Origin: Augochlora pura
Taxonomy: Eukaryota > Arthropoda > Insecta > Hymenoptera > Halictidae
Length of the DNA stretch: 64,000 nucleotides
Reading direction: 5' to 3'
Assembly (NCBI RefSeq): GCF_028453695.1
Contig: NC_135781.1
Location: forward strand, 22,877,640 to 22,941,639
Of the stretch, positions 50,061 through 60,950 are shown piece after piece. How positions within the stretch are numbered: the first letter of the stretch is position 1; the number at the start of each line of letters is the position of its first letter. Both the position numbers and the translations under genes were made by a program. The notes below the pieces were generated by a model. That model was not told the DNA's origin. It saw only the letters and a list, made by a program, of their open reading frames with translations, and ran no database searches.

Positions 50061-50988
50061 TATTTCACTTCCTACTTTATTTTCTTCCACATATATATTT
50101 TATCTCACACATTCTCTTTTCTTTCGTCGTCTCTTTCTCACTTTCTCCAGTGAAAAACTGAAATTCAATGCTTGTAAGTTATAAATCATTTATTGGAGAT
50201 TAAAATGTTTTACTATTTCAGCGAAAAATAAAATGTTTAAAAAAAAAATGTTTCTATCATGGGAAAAATATTCATTCAGTCATTCATTGTTATCATATTA
50301 TTATATTATTATTTTGCATATATGTTATATTATTATTCTCATTATTACTAATATTATATCATATCATTATTCATATATTCATTAACTACATTTCCAAATA
50401 AGATAAGGAAAAACTAAAAGAACGCGTTTCTGCAGTTTATTCTTGTTTTATATCATCCGGCGGTTCGGTAGCAACCTTATAGGAAACGAAAAAGTAGAAT
50501 AGCGGCAAGCGTTGAGCACGTTTTAATGAAACAATGGCCGCCCGCAGTGGCCGCGTAAAAATCGAAATCGAGATCTACATTTATATGATAATTTTCTATT
50601 CAGTTCGGGCAACAGGCTTTTTGCACGCGGAACAATTCCGAAGTAAACTCTACCCTCCCACGCGGTACTTATCAATCCAAGTGCATCTCGACATAGTGGC
50701 AGAAGCGTGAAACAGTTTGCAAACGGTGGGCGATAGTACGTGCTGGGAAAACGAGGCATAATAGGAGAAATGCGGCTGGGCGGCGTAGAACCGTAGCTTT
50801 ATTTCCTGTTGGCTATCGGTTTCTTCATCTCTTTATTGCCGGAAATCTCGGTAGATTCGTGGCCGGTTTCCACTCTGTTCGCGGCCTAACGTGAAACGCC
50901 AAAAAACCGTCTATACAGTCTGCGTGCCCTATGTCGGTCGTAAAGTCTTGCCGCATTAGGCGAACTGTAGTTGCATTCGAGAATGTTC

Positions 50989-51013
50989 AGAGAGAGAGAG
51001 AGAGAGAGAGAGA
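50989..51013. repeat. (GA)n microsatellite
   Basis: About 12 AG units in a GC-richer island, just upstream of the homeodomain-core cluster. Confidence 0.9.
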
Positions 51014-51854
51014 AAAAAAGAGCAACGCTCGGAAGATAAATTTTAATTCTGAACTTAATGGCCCGTAACGCGCAGCGATGCAGTCCTGTTCGACGTTTTT
51101 AATGCTGATGAACTAAATTGCAGAACGTTATGCAAATCCCCGTTTTTTTCTCGGAAGATTTTACGGGCGCGTAAATCGGGAATAATTTGATTCATTTTTC
51201 CACGGGAAGTTAAGGACCTGGTAATCACTGATCCGGCAATGATCCGAGTTAGTCCGGCACGCTGTTCGAACTGGAATTTATTTGTTGCTGTTGCGCAACC
51301 GTTAATTACTAGAAACAGGAAATAATCGCCGAGAAATCGGCTGCAAATATTGCCCCGGCTTAATAGAAGAACAAATTAATTACTCTTGGATAGGAGTGAA
51401 CGGTAATTAGCAGGCGATGTCGTCCCGAAGAATAAGTAGCTGGAAGCGGGGAAATAAAATGGCGTAATTTGTGTCAGATGGAACGCCGTAAAAGTAAACG
51501 GGGATTACTTTGCCAAAGAACAACGAATGCATCGGTAGCGGCAATTAAACAAGCAACACCGTGTGCGTAAATATATGCACGGCTAAAACGATTTAGCATG
51601 TCGCGTGAATCGCAACAGGTTCCCGAGACAAAAAAATCGCCGGGTTTGGCGCGCGTTACGTGGGGCAATTAAAACGCAACGTTTTACACCGACAGGTCAC
51701 TCCGACGGTAAGCTAGTAGGAGAAGATATAAATTCGCCCTGCACATAAACCGCTATAGTAAATTCGAGCCGCTGAACATTTTCCCGCAAATAACTTTTCA
51801 CCTTCCAGGGAAATAGAGGAGTCTCTTTCTATGACGCTGCAGTACATTCTTTTT

Positions 51855-52040
51855 AATTGTCCCTCAGCTTGTTAACAAAAATTGACAATTTGGAGAGGGG
51901 TGACGCGGTCATTTGAACCTCGCGGCTTTGTTCTCATAGTTGCCAATTGACAACGACTATAAAAACGAGCCGCGAGACTCGAATAATTGTGTCTCCTCTT
52001 TCCAAATTTTCTATTTTTCTTTACCAGCTGAGACACAATT
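51855..52040. mobile_element. Foldback element, 186 bp
   Basis: Two arms of about 85 bp are imperfect complements across almost the whole element. The left arm begins AATTGTCCCTCAGC. The complement of the right arm begins AATTGTGTCTCAGC. Further matched blocks are ACAAAAATTGACAATTTGGA versus AGAAAAATAGAAAATTTGGA, and CTCGCGGCT in both. A short spacer near 51947 separates the arms. Flanks are TT on the left and AG on the right, so no clear target duplication is seen. It could be a palindromic MITE or an inverted duplication. A transcript across it would form a long hairpin. Confidence 0.75.
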
Positions 52041-52735
52041 AGAGAGAATGTACTGTATATTTGATAACAATCGTGTTACTGTTTTTTAAAATATTGGGTG
52101 TACCAGTGTTTTTTATCGGAAACTTTATTAGCATATTCTACAAGTAAAAATAAGAGAAAATGTAATATTTTGTACATAGCTTTGTTCAAAAGATACGACA
52201 TAAATTCAAAATAATAATGGACTGATTTTTATATCTTTTGTTACAACGCCATTTCAAAACGTCGTCTGGAAACATATATAGTAAACATCGAGTTTATAGA
52301 AACATGTAAAATACATAGATAACGGTAATGTAATCGTACGCTGTGTCGATGAAATGCCAGTCCGTTATTATTTTATATTCCCATTATCACATTTCAGTAA
52401 AGCTTTAAAAAAGTTTGTAATATATGCTGGTAACTTTCGCGGAAAAGAAATAGGACACACTGTATATGTCTCCAATTTAGTTGTTAAAACTTGTGGTACA
52501 ATGAAAATTCAGTGTATCAATGCAATCTTAGGTTGCACTATTATATTGCATTTAAACGCTTTACTTTGTTGAAAGAATATGTCACTGCTCTTTGATAATT
52601 AAAGAATCATTTTGTTGCATAGTGAAGTTTGTTGCATATTCAGTTGAATGTTTAAAGTATCTACTGTTGTGTTCGGGAAATTTTCGTCCGCTTAAATATT
52701 CCACCAATTATTTTTAAATATCCAATAATACAATA

Positions 52736-53017
52736 TTAACCCTTAGCCTGCGTCAACAGAGTCATTTTTGATTGACTCATTTAAAATTGTTACTTCATTA
52801 TTGAATTTTTAACAGTTAATACTTTGATTGCCCCACCAGCAACTTCAGAATAGTCATAAGATTAAACTATTTTATTGCATCAGATTAAAATTGAAAAGTT
52901 AAATTATACAGTATTATATCATTAGCATGACAATCGAAACAATGGAAAGACTGTAAAAAACGAGAGGCTGATCCTCAGTCGTATAATTGCGAGAATAGTT
53001 AATCCTCTAAGAGTTAA
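52736..53017. mobile_element. Candidate TTAA element, 282 bp
   Basis: TTAACCCTTAG at the left faces CTAAGAGTTAA at the right, an 11-bp inverted repeat with one mismatch between TTAA words. Near each end there is a small hairpin-like motif (GAGTCATTTTTGATTGACTC on the left, GAGGCTGATCCTCAGTC on the right). Non-coding and AT-rich. Only one copy is seen here. Confidence 0.4.
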
Positions 53018-53084
53018 TGGAGCTACACTATTAAGATTATGTTACCTCCTTCTCCCTTTCCCTACTCTTCATTGGTCATTTTTC

Positions 53085-53400
53085 GCAGGTATTTCATTTT
53101 CTAGATCTTATTTATCCCCTAGATTCCTCATTTTACTTAGTTACATTTTTCATCCCCAGTTCCATTTGCAATTCATCTTCTTTTTCCTAGTTCTTCATCT
53201 TCCTCACAAATGCCCTAGGTCCTTATTTATTGTTCCTTCTTTAGATACTTTAGATATCATTTCTCAATTCCATGTTTATTCTAGCTCTTTCTCCAGATTC
53301 TTCCCTAATTCCTTGTTTATCTTAGTCCATTACCTAGATCTTTTCCTAATTCATTCTTTATCATAGTTCTTCCCCTGGTTTTATCCCAAACTCCTTTTCG
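53085..53400 (+). repeat. Pyrimidine-rich minisatellite, 41-bp period
   Basis: The word AATTCC(A/T)TGTTTAT or AATTCATTCTTTAT starts at 53266, 53307 and 53348, exactly 41 bp apart each time. Each is preceded by a CT-rich segment with CCTAGAT or CCAGAT. Similar but degraded words (CCTAGATT, CCTAGTTC, CCTAGGTCC) run back to about 53085, where the register is lost. Confidence 0.7.
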
Positions 53401-55346
53401 TCTCTGCTTCCTGGCATAAACCATTTTCGGATGACTTTAGTTATATCTTCACTAACCTCTTTCGTCAGAGGCCTTCCAGGCCTCCTCCACCATAGATTCC
53501 TCTGCCCTCGATTCACCAATTTCCCTAGTAGAAAGTGAAGTCCATAGGACGATCCGAAGACCAGATCCCCCATGAGACTCTGAAAGCATTCTTCTTTCTT
53601 CGATGCTTTCCCTTTCCCAACAAGGAAAAACACTATCCCGGATTTATTCCCGCCGCACTTTCACTGCCTTCGTTTTGCGAGCACGCTGAAAGAACGAAGC
53701 TCGCGTAGGGCAGCGTCGCTGGAATCGTCGTAAAGCAATCGCCGCGGAAAAACGCGAGAATAATTCGACGCGTCGCGTCTGGAGGCAGTATCTCCTCCGG
53801 TTTAATTGAAATCGTTGTCGGCAATTGCGAGTCTATCCTCCCGGTTGTCGCCGTTCCTCACCTGAAATTATCCCGGCGAATCTAGCCGCTTTCCTCAATC
53901 GTCCATTGATAGCTCGGAACAGTGGATAAGTCAGCCACTTTAAGACCCCCGACACCCACCGCCGTGGAAAACGAGGAATGCGACAGCGGACGCCGGGCTA
54001 CGGAGGCGATTAATTCGAGTGTTTACTTCCGCTTTCAACACTCCGTCTTCTCGCCTCGTTCGATAAACTCCGCAGAATATTTTCCCTGGGAAAACGGCGC
54101 CCGGTGACGGGAGGAATCGCCCATTCAACGTTCGCGCGATCGTTTCGAGCGCCGCAGCTGTGCCATTCAGCCATTTGCATGTCTCTTTGCACGCGTCCCC
54201 GGAATGGCGACCGCGGCGAAACTCGTTGTTTTTGTTGCCGGTCCTTTGTCCGACGCTTCTCGACCATGAAGCACGCGGTGCCCGAATGGCCATCGAACCT
54301 CGTAGACACCGTCACCTATCACGGGCCGCCGAAGACCTACTAATCAGTCCCGCCAGCTTCGACAATCGCGTTTCTATCGCCGAATAGCAATCGGTTCACT
54401 CTTTCGTCAGCAATTTAGTGATAATCTCGAATAATGTCTACGTTGCGTTTACGATCTTCCGATCTATATTTTATTATATGCAATATAACAACTCATTGAG
54501 TTCCGATGAATGTCCGCAGTAGAACAAAAGTGATATCATACGTCGCCCGGCGTCGATCCTGAAACATAGACCCCTTTCATAACAGTTTCAAACACCCATG
54601 CACTTCTTTTTATTTAAGATCGACTGTTTTTTTAATATATTGTTCTTTATTTATCTAAACCTATTATTTACACAAAATCATTTAATTAACTGTTATTCGG
54701 ATCTACAGGGATAAACTTGTTAGGCAACGAGTAATCTAATTAATGATTAGAGATTACAACTGGTTATAAATTATTCTAATAAGTTTATATTCTGTCATTT
54801 AGTTATTACAATTTATTATAAACTGTTCACAATAGCCAAAGAGTTATAATTACGAATGATTAATCGGATTACTTTCTGATCAGTTATTATAAATTAGTAA
54901 CGAGTTATAATCGTTAGCCATTAAACAGATTACTTTCTCCTGAATTCTCGTAGAGGTTACAGAATCGTACTACACTTTGAACTTCATACTGAAATAAAAC
55001 ATAGACAAGATTCCCATTCAATTCTTTCACCAGCTTCCCTCCCGCTTTGTTTCCTTTATCTTGTATTAGGTGAAAATTGCGAGATGGACAATAATCCACG
55101 TGATTACGATCCCTCATTTTTCCCTCTTCCCCACCGAAGGTCTGTGTCCTCTTTTCACGCACCCCCGGTGCACGCTCTTTGCATTCGCGGCACAGGGTAG
55201 AGCGCTAGACGATCCTTTGGGCTCGGAGGAATATGAATGTTCGGCTTTCGATTCATCCTTGCAGCGTCTCGCCAACAGGGGATGCGTATCGATGGGTCCG
55301 CTACTTAGCCGACACGGCGTAATTGTAATCACGCTAATGCGCCGCC

Positions 55347-55376
55347 TCGTTGCAGCTCGTTGCAGCTCGTTGCAGC
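55347..55376 (+). repeat. Triple 10-bp tandem repeat
   Basis: CTCGTTGCAG repeated three times without a spacer in a GC-rich island. Confidence 0.95.
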
Positions 55377-56292
55377 GCGCGTTCCCCCGGGGGCGACGTC
55401 GGTTGCAGCTGTGCCACGCCGGTTCAATGCCGACGAGACACCTTTGGGATCGTTTGCCGCTGCGTTGACGCGCGATGCGCCAGCCAGTAAAACCGATGCG
55501 AGTACGATCGCGACGCGACGGGACGCAGGCGACAGCCACCACCGGCAAATCACATTCGCGGGTGTTGCTTCCGCGCCACCGTGCACGCCGAACAGTTAAT
55601 TATTCGCGCGTTTCTTGAACTCGCCTCGCGGGGGGGAACTCTTCGAGACGGGCTTTTGTGCCGATTCCAGAGTGGCACGAGCAGCTATTCCCTCTCCCCT
55701 TCGCGTCTCCCCCTCGTTGTTTCGCTCGCCCTGTTCGTCTCTGTTCCACCGGCACGCTCGGAAACGCTTCTCTCGCTGGTTATTTGGCTGCCATTGTTCC
55801 AACGTAATTACGGAACTAAAAGGTGTTTCGCGGTTAAATTGAGTTGGAGAACGCCGGAAGAGAGAGAGAGAAGGAGCGCGGACAGCGAGCTCCCGGGGAC
55901 CCTGAGAACCTTTTTCTCCTTGCTCGAAGTAGTCGGCCACCCTTCGGTGCCCGTCGAAAACAGTTAGACGCGTTTTGGCCCCCGACCTCGTTAGATAATT
56001 GTTCGGTACAACGGATGAGTGATTTGAAAAATTACGTATCGGTACTCCTAAAACTGCCGCTATAATTATTTTACTTAATAGCGATAAAATGTTTGGAATA
56101 TTGTGAAGAAAATCAATTTTAATGCTAAACTTGGATTCCGTTTTAGGTATAATAGGAAAAGTATAATAGATATAATAGGGTTAGCCTTGGTGCTGTAATG
56201 AGTCCAAGGTTTCTTGCAGGTTTAATAGTACAACTTCTGTGGACTTACTTTTTATATGAATTTGTTGAGTTATGGAGTAATTCGCTTACAAG

Positions 56293-56543
56293 TTGGCCCC
56301 TTGCACTATAATAACGAGTCACACTCGTTACGAAAATTTCGTGCACGTTTCGATAAATATAGCTGCCAATCATTTCTATTAAATCGAAATAAAATTTGAA
56401 TCGCCTGCCGTCGAAATCTGGGAATGAAAGTAAACGAGGACAATCGGGACACTAGAATGATCTCATTACATCGAGGAAATAATTAAGAGCGAAACAGTCG
56501 TAATCAACGTAACTCTGAAAGACGTAACAGTGCAAGGGGTTAA
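56293..56543 (+). mobile_element. F2 MITE copy (TTAA, piggyBac-type)
   Basis: Length 251 bp. The left flank is TTGG and the right flank TTAA. It begins with CCCCTTGCACTATAATAACG and ends AACAGTGCAAGGGGTTAA. The palindrome ACGAGTCACACTCGT lies at 56314-56328. It is a somewhat GC-richer, more CpG-containing copy than the others, perhaps because it mutated within a GC-richer neighbourhood. Confidence 0.78.
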
Positions 56544-57203
56544 GTGGATTAACAAGAATTTCTATAGTATCTGTTTATTTTCCCAAACTTCTGAGAACAT
56601 TAATCGTGAAGACCTCCAACGCATTCTTCTAGTTATTTATTCTGTCCTTGGAAAAAAATAGAGTGTCATTCTAAACGAAGTATGGCAACGAACAAGTCAC
56701 TGCAACAGACCGAAATATCCGATTTTTGTCCAATTGATTCCCGCGAGCTATGCGCGAAGCCCGTCACGAAGAGGCCCCGCGTGTCATAAATGCAGAGAGA
56801 TCCGCGGCCCGCTTCTAAATAACCAATGCTCCGAATTCGTGAGTCGAGAAACAGCTTGCAAACAGTTTAATGCAATCCACTCGACTATTCTCCGCGGCCG
56901 GGCTCCAGCAGAGAGCTCGGCATGACCTAAAGACAAAGAAGACGTTCCGTCGACGATATTTTACGAAACCACTCCAATTTCTTCTGGGATTCGCGTGTGC
57001 GCCGTCCCGGCTCCGGTGACTGGCAAAAAGTCACGCTCGAAAAGGTGGTCGCGGTTCGTTTAAACCGTCTCTCCTCTGACGGCTGCCAGCCCGGGAGGGG
57101 AGATCCTTGGATGGCTTCGGATAATGGCGCGACATATTACGCCATTTTGTAAAAGGGGAGCCTTGAAGAGCGCGAACTCACAATGCATAACAGTGGGCCG
57201 CGT

Positions 57204-57289
57204 CCTCTCTTTTTCTTTCCCTCTACCCCCTCTCGCTCCCTCCCTCCCTCCCTCTCTCTCTCTCTCTCTCCCTCTCTTCCTCTTCTTTT
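57204..57289. repeat. (CT)n/(CCCT)n pyrimidine tract
   Basis: About 85 bp almost purely pyrimidine, including CCCT units and about ten CT units. Confidence 0.9.
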
Positions 57290-58350
57290 CAACCCGTTCC
57301 ATCGTCCCGTTCCTCGTCGTGTGGGTGCGCCAGGTAATGTCGTAAATGGGTTGAGTCGGGCTTAAGGTGCCGTAGCCGGGATAACCATCGATGCATTAGA
57401 GAAGATGACTTCATTCGCGCCCGGTTGCGGCTTTCGTTCAGCTCGTCCCGCGGTAAGTGGCCTGAAGAATGATAATGGCAATGAGAACGGCGACGATGAT
57501 CATTACGATGATACCGCGGCGAGCGTGGCCGCTATTATTTCAACGTCCAACCAGCCGCGTCTCGTTACGAGCGCGGGACGCCTCATCATTGTTTCGGACC
57601 CTGGACCATCCGTCCTTGTCTGCTTCCCGCGAAATGGATTCCCTGCGCAGCGAGCATCAAATCGCGCGGGTATTTACGACATCGTCGGCTGAAATTCGGT
57701 CTAATGAAATCCCTGAACGACGAGCTTGCCGATCACGGTGGAAGAAGAATGTCTAGCACCGAGACTCGGGTCTCATCGGCAGAACGCCAACATGGAGGCA
57801 CCGATTTCGGAACGACGTTAAATTTTATTACGCTTGTAAAGCTACTGAACTCTGAATGGGTTTTCCGAAATGCATTCTGGTTTGTGGGAAATCGAAAGTT
57901 TCCACGAATTGGTACGCAAGCATTCCTGGACCGATCCAGTGTCTAAAAGTGTATAATTCTGGCCAAGCGAAACCTCGAATCACTGATCAGCATATTGATA
58001 TTTCTCGTGACACGGCTCCACGCGTCCACAGATGAAATTAACGCGTCGCGTGTTAACGTATTCCAGAACGAGTGTAAGTCGAGGGCCTCAGGTGTGAAGA
58101 CATCAGGCCCATCGAGCACAGCGGGAAACGTTGCATATCGGCACGAGGGAGAGCAAACGGAACGGAGGGCCGTAGGACGGATCAGTATCGGCGCGCATTT
58201 TTATCGGCGGCTGTCGTTGATACACGAGTATTTTTATTCCTTCCGGCTGGTTATGGCTCTGGCGTATAATAGTGGCTTCAACTGCGTTCACAAAGTGCCG
58301 TAATTTATTGCGCCATTATGCCCAGCTAAGGAGCTGCTTGTTGCGACTGA

Positions 58351-58351
58351 A

Positions 58352-58389
<38 letters not shown>

Positions 58390-58394
58390 CGACG
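58351..58394. repeat. (GAC)n triplet repeat, about 14 units
   Basis: Nearly perfect ACG/GAC triplets. The minus-strand frame reads poly-serine. The purity suggests a young, possibly length-polymorphic repeat. Confidence 0.95.
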
Positions 58395-59711
58395 GGTCGC
58401 GGCGAGTCGCGTGCATGGAGACGTGATTTAAGTTAAAGAGGATGACTACTGTGTCGCTATTACGGGGCCCTGCTGTTGCTGGCCCGGCCAAACCAGGCAT
58501 TTCCATCGACGTTACACGGGTTGCGAATGGCTCGTTTACTTTTACTGCGCCCTTGCCGCGAGAACCTTGCGAAATCACCGATGAAGGATTTGCTGGGCCG
58601 ATCCGGCATGCCCCCGGGACTTCTTTCGGTATCGCCGCGCGGATATCGAGGAATCTCGAAAGCGGAATAATAATTCATCGACACGGTTCCACGGTTGATT
58701 CGGCAGGAAAGACACCTGGTGCCTGAGCTCGTTATTTGCTCAGCCGATCGTTAGAGGCACATGCTCGCCCGTCGCGAGTTAATAAGCGACGCTAAAGCGC
58801 GCAAGTTTACGGGAATACGCATGTGAAACGCGCGGAGGAAACGCGTTTACTCGACTCCCACGCTCCTGCCTTTTACCTGGACAAGCGAAGGAGAGCGCGT
58901 GCATCGAGAGCGAGCCTAACGACAGCGCCGGTTCGATCGTGGACGATTCGTCGTGCACCGGTGACCCGCAGCTATGATAATATCGTCGCGGGATCTACCG
59001 TCGCTGGATCTGTCGTAAATCTATCATCAGCTGTGTGATAGCATCGAGAAAATGCGTGCAGGTGCGTGAATTGCTCCGCTGTTGCGAGATTTCCCTGACA
59101 TACTGGTTCACACCAGTTTTCAGAGTCCACAATGTGGCCACCTTCGCGTTTATGGAACACTTGCGTCACCCGAGAAGGTTTTATATCTCGTTTTACGATA
59201 ATCCTTCATCGCGAGTGTCAAAATATTGTCGTTTTAGCACAGATCGGCGTTCCCACAACGACGACAATTAATTAACGCGATATTCTCCTCCGATTGTTCC
59301 TGTTACGTAACAGTGTTATAATTATCCGTTTACAACGGTTTACTTTGAGTTGATATCACGCAATAAAAGGGCACAATCTCACGTGATCGGATGAAACGAA
59401 CGATTCTGCACCTGTTAAGTGTCTCATAGATAGCACGCCCGTGATTACGGGTTGACATCAAATAATATCAACATTTTATGGGCGGACGCGTGTGTCGCAT
59501 GGACATGCGAGGATGAGCACATTGTATCCTTGGAATATTGCGCTAAAATTATGTTCAAATTTATTCATGAATTTGTAAAATGATATGTCGAGTAAATTCT
59601 TCATACCTCCGAATATATTCATGCATTCATTTCTTAGCCGTGTATTTAGCATAGTTACACACTTGATGAGACAAGATAAAAATTGTCATGGTTCTCCGAC
59701 TTACACATAAT

Positions 59712-59737
59712 TCTCTCTCCCTCTCTCTCTCTTTCTC
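59712..59737. repeat. (CT)n microsatellite
   Basis: Short CT run with one CC interruption in AT-rich DNA. Confidence 0.85.
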
Positions 59738-60876
59738 GTTTTGTTGCAACATTCTTTCACGACACTTTTGTCTTCGCTTCAACGCGGAACATTAAATTCC
59801 ACATGCAATTCGAACGGACAAGCGCGAGGTCATCTTACGAATGAATATGCGAGCCGTACTTGCACGTCTTCGGTAAAATGATAAATGTTGAAAGGCGGGT
59901 AATTATGATTTTTGATACTCTTGCGGCGAGGGAGACCAGCCGAAGACAATCTTCGGGAATCAGCTCAGATTACGTAGAGATGGCGGGACAACGAGGGATA
60001 GGCGACTTCACGGCGGTACGTTATTTCCGGCAATATATCAAGAGCGACGATCTTACGGTTAAACATACGTAAACTACGAAAGTATTAATCATAGCTCGCG
60101 ATCAGATATATTCGCCTGTGCACCACGAAGTGTTGACGGGTAATCCTTATGCAGCGCCTCCGCGCCGGCTTCTTCTACGAGACCGCGACGCAGATGTTCT
60201 CTCGCCCCAGTGGAACTGTAACCCCGCTTCTGATGAATTGCTAAATATCTGCTTGAATTATTTCAGAAATAATTCGTCGACCTTCTCGTTCCACCGGGAT
60301 TGATGCTGCACTTTTTCCTGCGCCGCGGCCGCTCATTTTAATTGCATTAGAGCAGAAATGATTTTCGAGGTCGGTACACTTTAAGCGGACCCGCGCGTAC
60401 GTCGTAAACCCCGGACCTCGCACAGGTGATTAACGATTTTTTTTCTCTTCTCGACGGCCGCGCGGCGTTTCCGCGCGGGGTGAGATTCGCAGTCGCGAAA
60501 AAAGAAGCTGCGAAGATTGCGAACTTATGATAGTCGCAGGTGAAACGGGCGTAAAAACTACTGCGCGCAATATACTTTTGAAGAGTCGGTCGGAGGGATA
60601 ATGAGAATCGCAATCAAGGGAGGCTGTATGCAGGCGATGATCACGATCGCCCAGGGCCACAGTTTCGATTGCAAACAATTTATCTTTCGTGCTGTCCGCC
60701 GGCGAACTATAATCAAGGAAACATCACTGGAAAGGACAGGGTCCGGGGCAGTTACGCCGAGGAAAAGTATCCAGGATAAAGCTAAAGGGAATGCTCGGTC
60801 ACCGGAAATGACGGATATCGTCACGCCCTTCCCATCGGAGTCCTCTCCGGCTCGCTTAAAAGTCGTAAGCGGTGCT

Positions 60877-60917
60877 TCTCTCTGTCTTTATCTCCTTCTC
60901 CATCTCTCTCTCACACC

Positions 60918-60948
<31 letters not shown>

Positions 60949-60950
60949 TC
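60877..60950. repeat. (CT)n pyrimidine tract
   Basis: About 74 bp dominated by CT with a central run of about 12 perfect units. Frames across it read as S/L strings and account for the local 146-codon frame. Confidence 0.9.

Larger units (their letters stand above)
48980..51854. other. Gene-free stretch; islands at 49140-49740 and 50440-51720
   Basis: The islands are moderately GC-rich and CpG-rich, with short unrecognised frames. 51040-51700 is dense in AATTA/TAAT cores. AT-rich DNA at 49740-50440 contains ATT-triplet runs (50040-50060 and scattered from 50288 to 50375). Confidence 0.4.
52041..56292. other. Gene-free stretch; GC island at 53640-54440 and 55090-56060
   Basis: AT-rich to 53040, then a pyrimidine-rich minisatellite, then CpG-rich islands. 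A 90-codon minus-strand frame (53361-53633) contains WWRRPGRPLTKEV and looks somewhat protein-like but is unrecognised. Frames up to 144 codons near 55100-55970 overlap on both strands. The 10-bp unit CTCGTTGCAG is repeated three times at 55347-55376. 54840-54942 holds two imperfect 41-bp copies of a GAGTTATAAT..GATTACTTTCT sequence. Confidence 0.4.

Noticed and set aside
58351..58394. Possible poly-serine coding exon
   Set aside because: A near-pure GAC repeat with no exon-like flanks.
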